Shown one piece after another: positions 27,754 to 36,031 of a stretch of DNA of 50,921 bases (positions are counted from its first letter, which is position 1; each line of letters begins with the position of its first letter). The stretch is from a virus. Below the pieces are notes generated by a model that ran no database searches, was not told the origin of the DNA, and was given only the letters and a program-made list of their open reading frames with translations. A program made the position numbers and the translations under genes. The DNA lies in the IMG/VR virus record IMGVR_UViG_3300032241_001390, positions 1 through 50,921 of that record. One strand, written 5' to 3'.

Positions 27754-28857
27754 ATGTCAACATTACGAAATACAACAATAAACTCTACTGGTGCTGTAAC
27801 TTTACCCTCGGGTAACAACTCTACTAGAAACTCATCTAACGGCTCTGGAAATTTTAGATATAATACTACAAATAGTCCAGGTTTATTAGAATTCTGGGAC
27901 GGAACAAACTGGAGATCAGTTACTGGTTATAGTGTAGGAACAATCGGCACAGGCGGTGACAACATTAGTTACTTAGGTAATAGTGGCGGGGTTGTACATC
28001 AATTTACTACAGTTCAATCAACAAGTTTTACACCATCGTTTACTGGCTCGGTACAAGTTTTAGTAGTAGCCGGTGGCGGAGGTGGCGCAGGCGGCCACGG
28101 TGGTGGCGGTGGCGGAGGTGGATTCATTTATCAATCTAACTTTCCAGTTGTTTCTGGCACACCTTATCCTATTACTGTAGGCGGTGGCGGCGGTGGCGGT
28201 CCATACGGATCTGCTGGAGGCAACGGCGGTAATAGCGTATTTTCAACTATTACAGCTACCGGCGGCGGTGGTGGCGGTGGTTGGTTTGCCGTAACTGGTC
28301 GCCCAGGCGGGTCAGGCGGTGGCGGCGGTAATGCTGGCGATACTGGGTACGATAATAGATATAGAATTATGGGCGGTAACGGTACATATGGTCAAGGTTT
28401 TCCAGGAAGCAGTGGAGTACGTTACAATCGTCAAGGCGATAACGCTCACATGTCAGGAGCTGGAGGCGGAGCTGGTGGTTCTGGTCGCGATGTTCCTGAT
28501 CAAAGTTACGATAGATTTAGTGCGTGGGGAGGCCCAGGTGCTGCAAGTGATATACTAGGTAATATTACCTATTGGGGTGGTGGCGGAGGTGGTGGTCATC
28601 ACTATAATCCAGCTGGTGGCGGACCTGGTGGAATTGGTGGTGGAGGTGGTGGATCTTGCCATCATGGCGGTCCACAAATGCCTGGTAACTATCCAGCACA
28701 ATACGGATTAGGTGGTGGTCAAGCTGTTAATACTGGACAACCAGCACCAAGCCAGACTGTTGGCGGCGCCGGCGGTAATAATACCGGAGGTGGCGGTGGC
28801 GGTGGTAATAGTCCGGGCGGTAACGGCGCATCTGGAATGGTTATAATTAGATATTAA
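27754..28857 (+). CDS. Glycine-rich tail fibre adhesin 2
   Basis: A 367-residue paralogue of adhesin 1. It keeps the N-terminal F-R-Y-N ... W-D-G-T-N-W-R-S-V module, the TVQSTSFTPSFTGSVQVLVV neck, the GQGFPG...VRYN..GDN.HMSG block near residue 215 and the DILG...YWGGGGGGG block near 270, ending ASGMVIIRY. Loops between the glycine runs differ from those of adhesins 1 and 3, as expected for receptor-contacting loops under diversification. Twelve bases separate it from adhesin 1, with an AGAGA ribosome-binding site. Confidence 0.75.
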   Translation: MSTLRNTTINSTGAVTLPSGNNSTRNSSNGSGNFRYNTTNSPGLLEFWDGTNWRSVTGYSVGTIGTGGDNISYLGNSGGVVHQFTTVQSTSFTPSFTGSVQVLVVAGGGGGAGGHGGGGGGGGFIYQSNFPVVSGTPYPITVGGGGGGGPYGSAGGNGGNSVFSTITATGGGGGGGWFAVTGRPGGSGGGGGNAGDTGYDNRYRIMGGNGTYGQGFPGSSGVRYNRQGDNAHMSGAGGGAGGSGRDVPDQSYDRFSAWGGPGAASDILGNITYWGGGGGGGHHYNPAGGGPGGIGGGGGGSCHHGGPQMPGNYPAQYGLGGGQAVNTGQPAPSQTVGGAGGNNTGGGGGGGNSPGGNGASGMVIIRY

Positions 28858-28870
28858 TAAGAGACAATAA

Positions 28871-30004
28871 ATGGCACAGTTACAAACAACAAACTTTTCT
28901 CAAGACGGTTACTTAGCTTTACCCGCAAGTACTACTGGTAACCGTCCAAGTCCAACAGCAGGCATGACACGTTTTAATTCTAGCATGAGTATGTTAGAAT
29001 TTTACGATGGTACTAACTGGCGTCCTGTTAGTGGTATTAGTCAAGGAGCTATTGGAACTGGCGGTGATGATGTTAGAATTATTGATAATAACGTAGTTCA
29101 CTTGTTTACAACCGTACAGTCGACAAGTTTTACTCCGGCATTTACTGGTACTGTTCAAGTATTAGTAGTTGGTGGCGGCGGTAGTGCTGGTTATGATTGG
29201 TCCGGAGGTGGCGGAGGTGGCGGTTTTGTATTCAACCGTTCATTCCCGGTTGTCTCTGGAACTCCTTATCCTGTTACAGTTGGCGGAGGTGGCGCTGGTC
29301 CAGGTCGCGGAGGCGGTAATAGTATTGGTAACAATGGCGCTAACAGCGTATTTTCGTCAATTACTGCTACCGGTGGCGGTGCTGGTGGCGGATGGGCTAC
29401 TCCTCCACAAGGTTATAGTAATCCATACGGCGGCGGTGTAATGGGTAATAGTGGCGGATCTGGAGGTGGCGGTGGTAACACCGGCGATACCGGAGCAGAT
29501 AATCGTCAACGTGTACAATTCGGTGATGGCACATCAGGACAAGGATTCCCAGGAGGATCGGGAGTTCGTTATAACACTTCTAGTGATAATCAACACGCAA
29601 GTGGAGCTGGCGGCGGTGCTGGGGGTCCTGGCGGCGGTGGACAAGATGAACGTCAAGGAGCTTCAAACTATAATGCTAACGGTGGCCCAGGCGCTGCAAG
29701 TGATATTTTAGGTAGCACATGGTATTGGGGAGGCGGCGGTGGCGCCGGCAGCCATCATGGAGCAAGTTTAGGTTCTGGCGGAGTTGGCGGAGGCGGAGGC
29801 GGCAACGTTTATCATGGCGGCCCAACATATCCAAACGGATATATTAATGGAGTTGGAGGCGGACAATCAATTAACGCTGGTAATCCTGGCAGTGGACATC
29901 ATCATGGCGGCGCTGCAGGTTCTAATACTGGCGGTGGCGGTGGTGGAGCACAGCACGGATCAACAGGATCTGGCGGTTCTGGAATTGTTGTTATAAGATA
30001 TTAA
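28871..30004 (+). CDS. Glycine-rich tail fibre adhesin 3
   Basis: A 377-residue third paralogue: T-R-F-N ... Y-D-G-T-N-W-R-P-V module, TVQSTSFTPAFTGTVQVLVV neck, Gly-rich body with GQGFPGGSGVRYN and DILG.TWYWGGGGGAG blocks, a His-rich loop (GSGHHHGG) and SGIVVIRY at the end. Its stop codon overlaps by four bases the stop codon of the convergent first gene of the accessory island, with no terminator visible between them. Confidence 0.75.
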   Translation: MAQLQTTNFSQDGYLALPASTTGNRPSPTAGMTRFNSSMSMLEFYDGTNWRPVSGISQGAIGTGGDDVRIIDNNVVHLFTTVQSTSFTPAFTGTVQVLVVGGGGSAGYDWSGGGGGGGFVFNRSFPVVSGTPYPVTVGGGGAGPGRGGGNSIGNNGANSVFSSITATGGGAGGGWATPPQGYSNPYGGGVMGNSGGSGGGGGNTGDTGADNRQRVQFGDGTSGQGFPGGSGVRYNTSSDNQHASGAGGGAGGPGGGGQDERQGASNYNANGGPGAASDILGSTWYWGGGGGAGSHHGASLGSGGVGGGGGGNVYHGGPTYPNGYINGVGGGQSINAGNPGSGHHHGGAAGSNTGGGGGGAQHGSTGSGGSGIVVIRY

Positions 30005-30735
30005 GTTTTATTAGGATTGTAAGGGCATTTAGCTTCGGCAAATGCCTTATATCTTTCTTTTAAAGGACGCCACCTGTCTTTGTTTTTAATATTCATACAC
30101 ATGATAGTATCGTCCCAAGGTATAGGTTGCTGTTCTAATTTTATTGGAGCATCTGTATAAAATTTAAAATAGGCGATTATGTCGCCTTTTTTGATGACTA
30201 CTTTTTCAGAAGGCGATTTAAATTCGAATACTAGTTCTACAGGCCTTACCCATTTGCTAGGATCATACTGACCAGGAATCATTGAAGTCTTTTGTGTAAA
30301 ATCATTGTGATGTAAAAATGCAGGAAGTAGTTGTACCATCATAGATTCTTCACTTGTAAATGTACACAACCAATCTATTCCAACTAATGGATATGGGCTA
30401 GATCCTTTCTCACCCTTTTCTAAGAACCTAGTATCTATAAGTCTGTTAAAAACATTTTGGTTAATATTTTCACAAAACACACCTACTACGCCGTCTTCTT
30501 TAGTATCTATTTGAATTGTAAGATCGTGGGGAGCAACTAAACCAAAAGTATTTTTTAAAAAATCCGCATTAGCAGGACATTTTAAAAATACTTCCCCCTT
30601 GCGAACTTTATTAACTTCCTTGACTAAACTTACAAATGGATAGTAGTCTTTATCAATCAAGGGAATTATAGAAACCGAATGAGTTATGCCCTCTTCTCGA
30701 GATTCTGTTCCAAATGACCATTTAACTGTTTTCAT
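30001..30735 (-). CDS. Halogenase-island protein of unknown function, paralogue a
   Basis: A 244-residue protein without signal peptide or membrane segment. It aligns by eye with the 247-residue protein on the other side of the adjacent halogenase: both have a central hydrophobic strand ending L-x-P-(S/A)-(W/F), then a P-G-x-x-D stretch, then a strand pair before GDIIAYFKFYTDAP here and GKPLAHFVPLSDK there, and both end with a K-C-P-(F/Y) motif. The jelly-roll-like strand order suggests a cupin-like or DUF6065-like fold; that name is from memory and unverified. The start overlaps the halogenase stop (ATGA), so it is translationally coupled as the last gene of its unit. Confidence 0.55.
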   Translation of the reverse strand: MKTVKWSFGTESREEGITHSVSIIPLIDKDYYPFVSLVKEVNKVRKGEVFLKCPANADFLKNTFGLVAPHDLTIQIDTKEDGVVGVFCENINQNVFNRLIDTRFLEKGEKGSSPYPLVGIDWLCTFTSEESMMVQLLPAFLHHNDFTQKTSMIPGQYDPSKWVRPVELVFEFKSPSEKVVIKKGDIIAYFKFYTDAPIKLEQQPIPWDDTIMCMNIKNKDRWRPLKERYKAFAEAKCPYNPNKT

Positions 30736-32237
30736 GTGTTATTAACTTCTGATATTCTGTCTACTTCACTGCTATGATGTAACCCACCAACACTACGATG
30801 TTTTTCGTTGCGAATATAATTTTTTATTAAAATCTCACGAGCATATTCAGGTGACATCGGTAAATTTCTTGGAGCAACTGGAAATCCCATTTGTATTAAA
30901 ATAGAACTCCAATTTACTCCGTTAAAAATTGTATTAAATCTTCCTCTATAGGACAACGCATTAGTTGATTTTCCCACCAATGCTAAATGGTGTTTCATAC
31001 GTTCGCTTGGAACAAATTTATTTTTTACATAATTCCAAAACGGAGTTGTGCGTTCGTTACGATCATAATGAGCGGATACAAAATCTACACAATCCTCAAA
31101 ATACATTTTCATAGTTTGATTAAAATAATCTGTACTATTTTGATCGTAAAATTGTTCTCTAATTGCGTTATGTACTTGTGTTGCGCCAGTTGTAATTAAG
31201 GCAATACCTGTACTTTCTAAAGGTTCAATGAAGCCTGCGCTTAACCCAACTTGTACAACATTGCCTTTCCATTGATTATTATTATAAAAAGGAGTCCAGT
31301 CTATTACACGAACCTTGTCTTTGCTGATACGATTATTCCAGTAGTTGACAAAGTATTCTTTTGCTTCTTCAGGATCTGTAACATCTCTATTAAACACCAT
31401 ACCACTACCAATCCTACTACTTACTCCAATTTTCCAAATCCAGCCATGATCTACAGCATCACATTCAGCAAATGGTTTAAATTCTTTATCTCTATCTTGA
31501 TATGGAACAGGGCATACTACTGCTGTATTACAAAATAATCGTTCCATTAAATCAACACGGTCCCTATTAGGACTAAGCAAACTCTTGAATCCGGTACAAT
31601 CTATGTATAAATCAGCTTTAACTATTTGTCCATTTTTAAGTTCTAAATGATCGATATCGTCGTTTTCTTTGCGTACAATATCTACAACATCAGAACGAAT
31701 AATGTTTAGTCGATTAAATTGCGCCTCTGCTAATTTATCCTGTATATATTTTACCAATTTACCACAATCTACATGGTACCCGTAGTATCCTACATTTAAT
31801 AAAAACGGATCAACTTTATTTTCATATATAGAAGCGTCATAATTGCCCATGGTGTATTTTTTAAAATCAAGATCTTGATTTAAAGTCCACAAATCGTGTA
31901 CGTATACATCAATAGGATACTCGGCATCGGCAGGCAATACTTTATTGCCTTTATAAAAAGGATGCCATAGTTCATTACCCGGTTTAGTCCAGTTAGTAAA
32001 AAGAATTCCTGCTTTATAACCTGAATCAATTTTAGGAAACCACTCCTTAATATCGAACCCACACTCGTCTAAAAAATCTTTAAAATTAATTAAAGTAGCT
32101 TCTCCTACTCCGATAGGTGTACCTACTTCTTTATCAACAACTGTTACAACTAGTTCTGGATTATTTTTATGTAAGTATGCCGCAGTCATCCAACCGCTTG
32201 TTCCGCCACCTACAATTACTATATGTTCTACTTTCAT
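30732..32237 (-). CDS. Flavin-dependent (tryptophan-type) halogenase homologue H1
   Basis: A 501-residue protein, the length of PrnA/RebH-type halogenases, which use FADH2, O2 and halide to chlorinate or brominate aromatic substrates. Residues 8-16 carry the FAD dinucleotide motif (IVGGGTSGW) and 43-48 the second flavin motif (GVGEAT). K75 in GYKAGILFTNW aligns with PrnA catalytic Lys79. The GWIWKIG segment at 265-271 corresponds to W-x-W-x-I-P, but Pro is Gly here. E341-S-T-G aligns with the PrnA Glu346 halide/catalytic motif. Alone among the five homologues here it keeps E-S-T-G. Four-base overlaps join it to both unknown-function paralogues, so the three are probably made together. Substrate unknown. 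Confidence 0.85.
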   Translation of the reverse strand: MKVEHIVIVGGGTSGWMTAAYLHKNNPELVVTVVDKEVGTPIGVGEATLINFKDFLDECGFDIKEWFPKIDSGYKAGILFTNWTKPGNELWHPFYKGNKVLPADAEYPIDVYVHDLWTLNQDLDFKKYTMGNYDASIYENKVDPFLLNVGYYGYHVDCGKLVKYIQDKLAEAQFNRLNIIRSDVVDIVRKENDDIDHLELKNGQIVKADLYIDCTGFKSLLSPNRDRVDLMERLFCNTAVVCPVPYQDRDKEFKPFAECDAVDHGWIWKIGVSSRIGSGMVFNRDVTDPEEAKEYFVNYWNNRISKDKVRVIDWTPFYNNNQWKGNVVQVGLSAGFIEPLESTGIALITTGATQVHNAIREQFYDQNSTDYFNQTMKMYFEDCVDFVSAHYDRNERTTPFWNYVKNKFVPSERMKHHLALVGKSTNALSYRGRFNTIFNGVNWSSILIQMGFPVAPRNLPMSPEYAREILIKNYIRNEKHRSVGGLHHSSEVDRISEVNNT

Positions 32238-32977
32238 GATTTACCTCCAAACGGGCATTTACTTTTAGTTTGTTGTATTTTTTTAATTTTTTGATAAGAC
32301 GATAAAAAACTAGGCATTCCCGGTTCCATAATTCTAGATATATTTGCGTCGTCTTTGCCTATAAAATGCAATTTTATTTCAACTTCTTTATCTGACAACG
32401 GTACAAAATGTGCTAAAGGTTTGCCTGCCGGCCATTCATATCTTCTTTCGGGTAGTAAAAACGTATTTACATTTGTTGCGTGTTGGTAAGTAAAGTCAAT
32501 TATTCCTGGAGGAGTATGCATTCCTGTTATTTCATTAGGCATATTCCACGATGGTTGTAAAAATAAAAACTTAACTCCTGTTTTTTCTTGTATACGCCAC
32601 GGTGTGTGTATCTTAGCGTGTGTATATTTTTTAAATTCGTTGCCTCTTTGATTATCATCGTGATAACCTATCGATCCTGAACTATCAGCAAAATGATAAA
32701 CAAATCCTTTTTCGTCGGATTCTATAATTAAATCGGTCCACAACGGCATAACAAATCCGTGATTGTAAAGTCCTATTAATCCTTCGCAACGTTTCATAGT
32801 TCCACGAGGAATTCTTAAACCATGTTCATTTTCTGACATGTACATATTTGGTAAACTTTTCCACCAATCAGGTAAAAATCTACTAGCTTCTTTTATAGGA
32901 AAAAGCTCATAAGAATTAGGATGTGTTGTAAAACAATCTACAACAATTTTACTTCTTTTAAAAAATATATCAAACAT
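32234..32977 (-). CDS. Halogenase-island protein of unknown function, paralogue b
   Basis: A 247-residue protein starting DIFFKRSKIVVDCFTTHPN, followed by ASRFLPDWWKSLP, then RIPRGTMKRCEGLIGL and VMPLWTDLIIES. The C-terminal half has LFLQPSWNMP, TPPGIIDFTYQHATNVN, RYEWPAGKPLAHFVP and a terminal KCPFGG. The parallels with the protein at 30001-30735 make the pair paralogous although overall identity is low. I recall similar proteins beside phage halogenase genes (possibly DUF6065), unverified. The strand pattern suggests a beta-barrel. It overlaps the downstream halogenase start by four bases. Function unknown; a substrate-presenting partner of the halogenase is a speculation from coupling. Confidence 0.55.
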   Translation of the reverse strand: MFDIFFKRSKIVVDCFTTHPNSYELFPIKEASRFLPDWWKSLPNMYMSENEHGLRIPRGTMKRCEGLIGLYNHGFVMPLWTDLIIESDEKGFVYHFADSSGSIGYHDDNQRGNEFKKYTHAKIHTPWRIQEKTGVKFLFLQPSWNMPNEITGMHTPPGIIDFTYQHATNVNTFLLPERRYEWPAGKPLAHFVPLSDKEVEIKLHFIGKDDANISRIMEPGMPSFLSSYQKIKKIQQTKSKCPFGGKS

Positions 32978-32978
32978 A

Positions 32979-33566
32979 TTAGAGTCTCAAAAGTGCTAGT
33001 TTAAAAGTGTTTACATCACCGCTTAACCATGAATTAAATGCTATACTATATCGAACTGGAGTATTAGCATCTGCCGCTTCTACCTCGTGCTCCAGTTCAC
33101 TAGGCCACATTAATAACAACCCAGGTTCAGGCGCGATTTCCCATACTTCTGAATTAAAATAATTATAGTCAGTCATATCGTATTTGATTTGATTATATGA
33201 TCTGCGAACAAATCTAATCTTAGCAGGGTGATAATCAAAATACACACATCCACTTATTATACTATTAGCGTGTGAATGCCTTGGGTGAGCTTGAGCAGGA
33301 TAATTTTTATTAGCCACACTAGTAGTCATATTGATTTTACAGTCTGGACTTGCCCGTAGTTCTCGATAAAAAAACTGCTCCATATGAAACATGATTTGAG
33401 TTTTTAAAGATTGCCAAACAGTTTGATCCAGTAAAAAATTATCCCGACTCATGTGATGCCCATGACTCTCTTCCCAGTCGACGCTTTCTAAATTTGGACA
33501 AGAACTTACGTCTATTTTAGTAGAATAGACAGGAGTTGAAAATAAAGGTATAGTTACATAATCCAT
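32979..33566 (-). CDS. 2OG-Fe(II) oxygenase-like protein (2OG-FeII_Oxy_5 type) A
   Basis: A 195-residue protein starting YVTIPLFSTPVYS, the opening typical of the 2OG-FeII_Oxy_5 (PF13759-like) family. The metal-binding segment is H97-S-H99-A-N-S-x-x-S-G-C-V-Y-F; a distal H160 in ELEHEV and R172 in VRYSIAFNSW match the later His and the 2-oxoglutarate-binding Arg. A canonical H-x-D is not visible at the first position. It is the promoter-proximal gene of the minus-strand unit ending with halogenase H1, one base before the next gene. Target unknown. Confidence 0.7.
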   Translation of the reverse strand: MDYVTIPLFSTPVYSTKIDVSSCPNLESVDWEESHGHHMSRDNFLLDQTVWQSLKTQIMFHMEQFFYRELRASPDCKINMTTSVANKNYPAQAHPRHSHANSIISGCVYFDYHPAKIRFVRRSYNQIKYDMTDYNYFNSEVWEIAPEPGLLLMWPSELEHEVEAADANTPVRYSIAFNSWLSGDVNTFKLALLRL

Positions 33567-33621
33567 ATTAACTACTTATGATATTTTCAAGGGTGCCAGA
33601 ATATTTCATAAATAATCAACC
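33567..33621. promoter_or_regulatory. Divergent promoter gap 1
   Basis: Fifty-five bases separate two diverging units. On the plus strand CATAAATA (33607-33614) matches the T4 late box at 7 of 8; predicted transcription start is near 33620, two bases before the ATG, giving an essentially leaderless mRNA with no ribosome-binding site. No clear box is seen for the minus strand. Confidence 0.5.
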
Positions 33622-34203
33622 ATGATAATAAAAGATAACTTTTTGCCTAAACCATTATTTGATCAACTTCAGAATCAAGTATTGTCTGCAGATTTTCCCT
33701 GGTATTATTCTGCTCAAGTTTCTTTACCACCAGGCCAGTTTAATTTCTTAGATCCTTTAGCCAAAGAAACAGACGGTTTTAATCATAGAACATACGATAG
33801 AGAAGATTCAAACATGAGTTTTTTCTTTCAACAATGTAGGCCTTTTTTTGAATGTGTGGCTAGAGAATTTGGATATACTCATGAAAAATTAATCAGAGCT
33901 CGATTTAGCATGAAACATCCTAGAGTTGGCTGGAAAGAAGAATATTATAACTTGCCACACGTGGATTATTTTTATCCGCACGATACTATAATTTATTATC
34001 TCAACGATAGTGATGGCGACACACGAATTTTTGAAGAATTTTTTACTGGATTTCCTGAAAAAGATTTGTTTAAAACACAACAGCGTATAAAGCCAGTTGC
34101 TAATAGATTAGTACTATTTAACGGCCTTCAATATCACACTGCCGCGAATCCAATAGAAAGTACAAGACGTGTTATTTTTAATATTAATTTAGATCCATTA
34201 TGA
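33622..34203 (+). CDS. 2OG-Fe(II) oxygenase (prolyl-4-hydroxylase-like) B
   Basis: A 193-residue single-domain oxygenase with a complete facial triad: H113-V-D115 in LPHVDYFYPHDTIIYYLND, distal H172 in LQYHTAANP and R182 as likely 2-oxoglutarate-binding residue ten residues later. DSDGDTRIFEE after the first motif is the usual P4H-type strand. Its closest relative in the window is the minus-strand oxygenase at 39167-39817, sharing PHVD, YYxxDSDGDT and the FNGxxYHxxxxPI block. Such enzymes hydroxylate proteins or small molecules. First of four coupled plus-strand genes; its stop overlaps the next start (ATGA). Confidence 0.8.
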   Translation: MIIKDNFLPKPLFDQLQNQVLSADFPWYYSAQVSLPPGQFNFLDPLAKETDGFNHRTYDREDSNMSFFFQQCRPFFECVAREFGYTHEKLIRARFSMKHPRVGWKEEYYNLPHVDYFYPHDTIIYYLNDSDGDTRIFEEFFTGFPEKDLFKTQQRIKPVANRLVLFNGLQYHTAANPIESTRRVIFNINLDPL

Positions 34204-34829
34204 TAGTAGACAATTTATTTCCAGTACCAATAGCAACTATAATGATCGAAGAAGAGATCATAGACAACACCATGAATAAACTAAAAGAGTTTTTAATGGA
34301 CGAAAATAATAAAAAATATGTATCAAGAAGACCAGATGAAGGCAGTCTTCTTACTACATATTATGCCGATGATAAACAGGATTTACTTGGCAAGTTAAAT
34401 GATAAAATGTTAATGGCTGTAATTAATGACGAAGCTAGGCAATTTTTAAAATTGCTAGGTATAGACCCCGAATGTCACGTTAATATTACAACATGGATGC
34501 AGCTAAATCCGCCAGGTTCGCTATTTAACAAACACGAACATTTTGGAGCATTGTTAAGCGGAGTGATTTATTTAGACGTTGCTGATAATTGTGGAGATTT
34601 AACTTTCTTTAATCCTGTTCCATTAAAAACACAAAATTTAGCCTATGTTAATCGAGTATTAAAACAAGACGGCAATTTTTATAATTTTGAAACAGTTAAA
34701 TTTACTCCCAAGAAAGGCAAGATGATTATGTTTGAATCATATTTGCAACACGCTGTGGGTGTTAACTTATCTAATAAAGATAGGTTTGCTATTTCATTTA
34801 ATATACAGGTAGCGCCAAATGAATGTTGA
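34200..34829 (+). CDS. 2OG-Fe(II) oxygenase-like protein (2OG-FeII_Oxy_5 type) C
   Basis: A 209-residue protein opening VDNLFPVPIATI. It has a family-typical W...NPPGSLFNKH112-E-H114-FGALLSGVIYL core, CGDLTFFNP, then a FTPKKGKMIMFESYLQH184AVG block with distal His and R195 in DRFAISFNI. The first motif is H-x-H rather than H-x-D, so the carboxylate ligand cannot be assigned by eye. The reading frame overlaps both neighbours (4 and 11 bases), indicating tight co-translation. Activity and substrate are not predictable from sequence. Confidence 0.7.
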   Translation: MIVDNLFPVPIATIMIEEEIIDNTMNKLKEFLMDENNKKYVSRRPDEGSLLTTYYADDKQDLLGKLNDKMLMAVINDEARQFLKLLGIDPECHVNITTWMQLNPPGSLFNKHEHFGALLSGVIYLDVADNCGDLTFFNPVPLKTQNLAYVNRVLKQDGNFYNFETVKFTPKKGKMIMFESYLQHAVGVNLSNKDRFAISFNIQVAPNEC

Positions 34830-35403
34830 AATGTGGTTTCCCGTAAGTATCTATAGTGAAAAAGAATTGTTTTCAGCTGAACAAAATAAACTATGGACTG
34901 ACTATATACTAAATTTAAAAACTACAGTACCTAGCGCACATAATAACTGGCAAGGCGGTACATACACTACGCATGAATCTAGAGAATATTACCTTAAATC
35001 GGACCCTATGTTTGCCTCACTAGTAGAAAAAATTACTGATCGTGTAAATTCATTTGCTAGAAAACATGGATGCGATGGTATATATGAATGTCAACACGCA
35101 TGGATAAATGTTGCCGACAGTAATAATTTTCAAGAATTTCACACACATAACGGAAGTATTTTTAGTCTAGTATACTATGTTTCTGCGCCAGAAGGTTCTG
35201 GACGAATTTTATTTGAAGATCCTAAAGAACCCGATATGATGCCTTTAAAGAGTATCAAACATGATAGTCCATTAAGTTATCAGCGTATACACTATAAAGC
35301 AGAAGAAGGATGTGTTATTATTTTCAGATCTTATCTTAGACACATGGTAGAGCCTGGTACAAATATCACTCCTAGAATATCTATATCAATGAATTTTGGC
35401 TAG
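34819..35403 (+). CDS. 2OG-Fe(II) oxygenase-like protein (2OG-FeII_Oxy_5 type) D
   Basis: A 194-residue protein starting EMWFPVSIYSEK. The core is W-I-N-V-x7-Q-E-F-H108-T-H110-NGS, followed by LVYYVSAPEGSGRILFEDP, EEGCVIIFRSYLRH175 and R186-ISISMNFG. This is the best match in the window to the PF13759 pattern. As in its relatives, the first motif is H-x-H. The start overlaps the preceding gene by 11 bases. Probable iron/2OG enzyme of unknown target. Confidence 0.72.
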   Translation: MNVEMWFPVSIYSEKELFSAEQNKLWTDYILNLKTTVPSAHNNWQGGTYTTHESREYYLKSDPMFASLVEKITDRVNSFARKHGCDGIYECQHAWINVADSNNFQEFHTHNGSIFSLVYYVSAPEGSGRILFEDPKEPDMMPLKSIKHDSPLSYQRIHYKAEEGCVIIFRSYLRHMVEPGTNITPRISISMNFG

Positions 35404-35404
35404 T

Positions 35405-36031
35405 ATGTTTAATTTATTTGAGCTTAATGACAATCTTGATATTAAAACTGAAATATTTGATAATTCTAAAATCTATATAATAGACGATTTTTACAAATAT
35501 CCGGATGAAATAGCCGCTCACTTGTTTATAGATGTGCCGGCTAAATTGTGGAAAGCAGAAGACCGCCCATCGTTTAATGGCGAACATTTTATTGATCAGC
35601 GACACGATTTTAAAGATACTGGAGTTGTTGACGCTGAAAAATTATTATCTAATTTGTGCGGACAACCAATTAGTAGTTCTGAAAAAATAGTTACAAACTG
35701 TATACAACTTTTTAACAAGGAATTTAATGATTATAAAAATAATTATTGGTGCCCGCATACTGATTATGGGTATAACGGCATTGTATACTTAAATACTTTT
35801 GATTTTCTAGGCACTAATTTATACGAACAAATTGATAGAGACATAAACAATACTCCTGAACATTACGCTCCTTGGAGATCTCGTAGCAAATATCGTGTAA
35901 TTAAAACACTAGAAGCAAAATTTAATCGTTTAGTTTTATTTGACGGTGCTCATTTTATACACGGAATGAGTATAGAAGATGATACTTTTTTTAATCTAAA
36001 GAGGATTAATCAAGTATTTTTCTTTAATTAG
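35405..36031 (+). CDS. DUF6445-type 2OG oxygenase-like protein E
   Basis: About 208 residues from ATG 35405; a TTG at 35396 would add three residues, but it overlaps the previous stop and lies outside the conserved start. The pattern C-P-H118-T-D120-YGYNGIVYLN, then GTNLYEQ, PWRS, FNRLVLFDGAHFIHGMSI (H183 or H186) and R-I-N-Q-V-F-F-F matches what I recall of DUF6445, a 2OG-oxygenase-like family found beside tryptophan halogenase genes in Proteobacteria. H-x-D, distal His and late Arg are all present. It closes the plus-strand unit; its stop overlaps that of the convergent halogenase H2 by four bases. Confidence 0.7.
   Translation: MFNLFELNDNLDIKTEIFDNSKIYIIDDFYKYPDEIAAHLFIDVPAKLWKAEDRPSFNGEHFIDQRHDFKDTGVVDAEKLLSNLCGQPISSSEKIVTNCIQLFNKEFNDYKNNYWCPHTDYGYNGIVYLNTFDFLGTNLYEQIDRDINNTPEHYAPWRSRSKYRVIKTLEAKFNRLVLFDGAHFIHGMSIEDDTFFNLKRINQVFFFN

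Noticed and set aside
28319-29996. Long Ala/Val/Leu-rich open frames inside the glycine-rich adhesin genes
   Set aside because: They arise from reading GGN-GGN glycine codons in a shifted frame; they have no ribosome-binding sites and the glycine frame is conserved in three paralogues.
26900-30000. Collagen-like protein
   Set aside because: Glycine occurs in long runs and clusters without G-X-Y triplet periodicity, fitting poly-glycine adhesins instead.
35396-35404. TTG start for the DUF6445-type gene
   Set aside because: ATG 35405 lies nine bases downstream just after the previous stop; the TTG adds only three residues and has no better ribosome-binding site.
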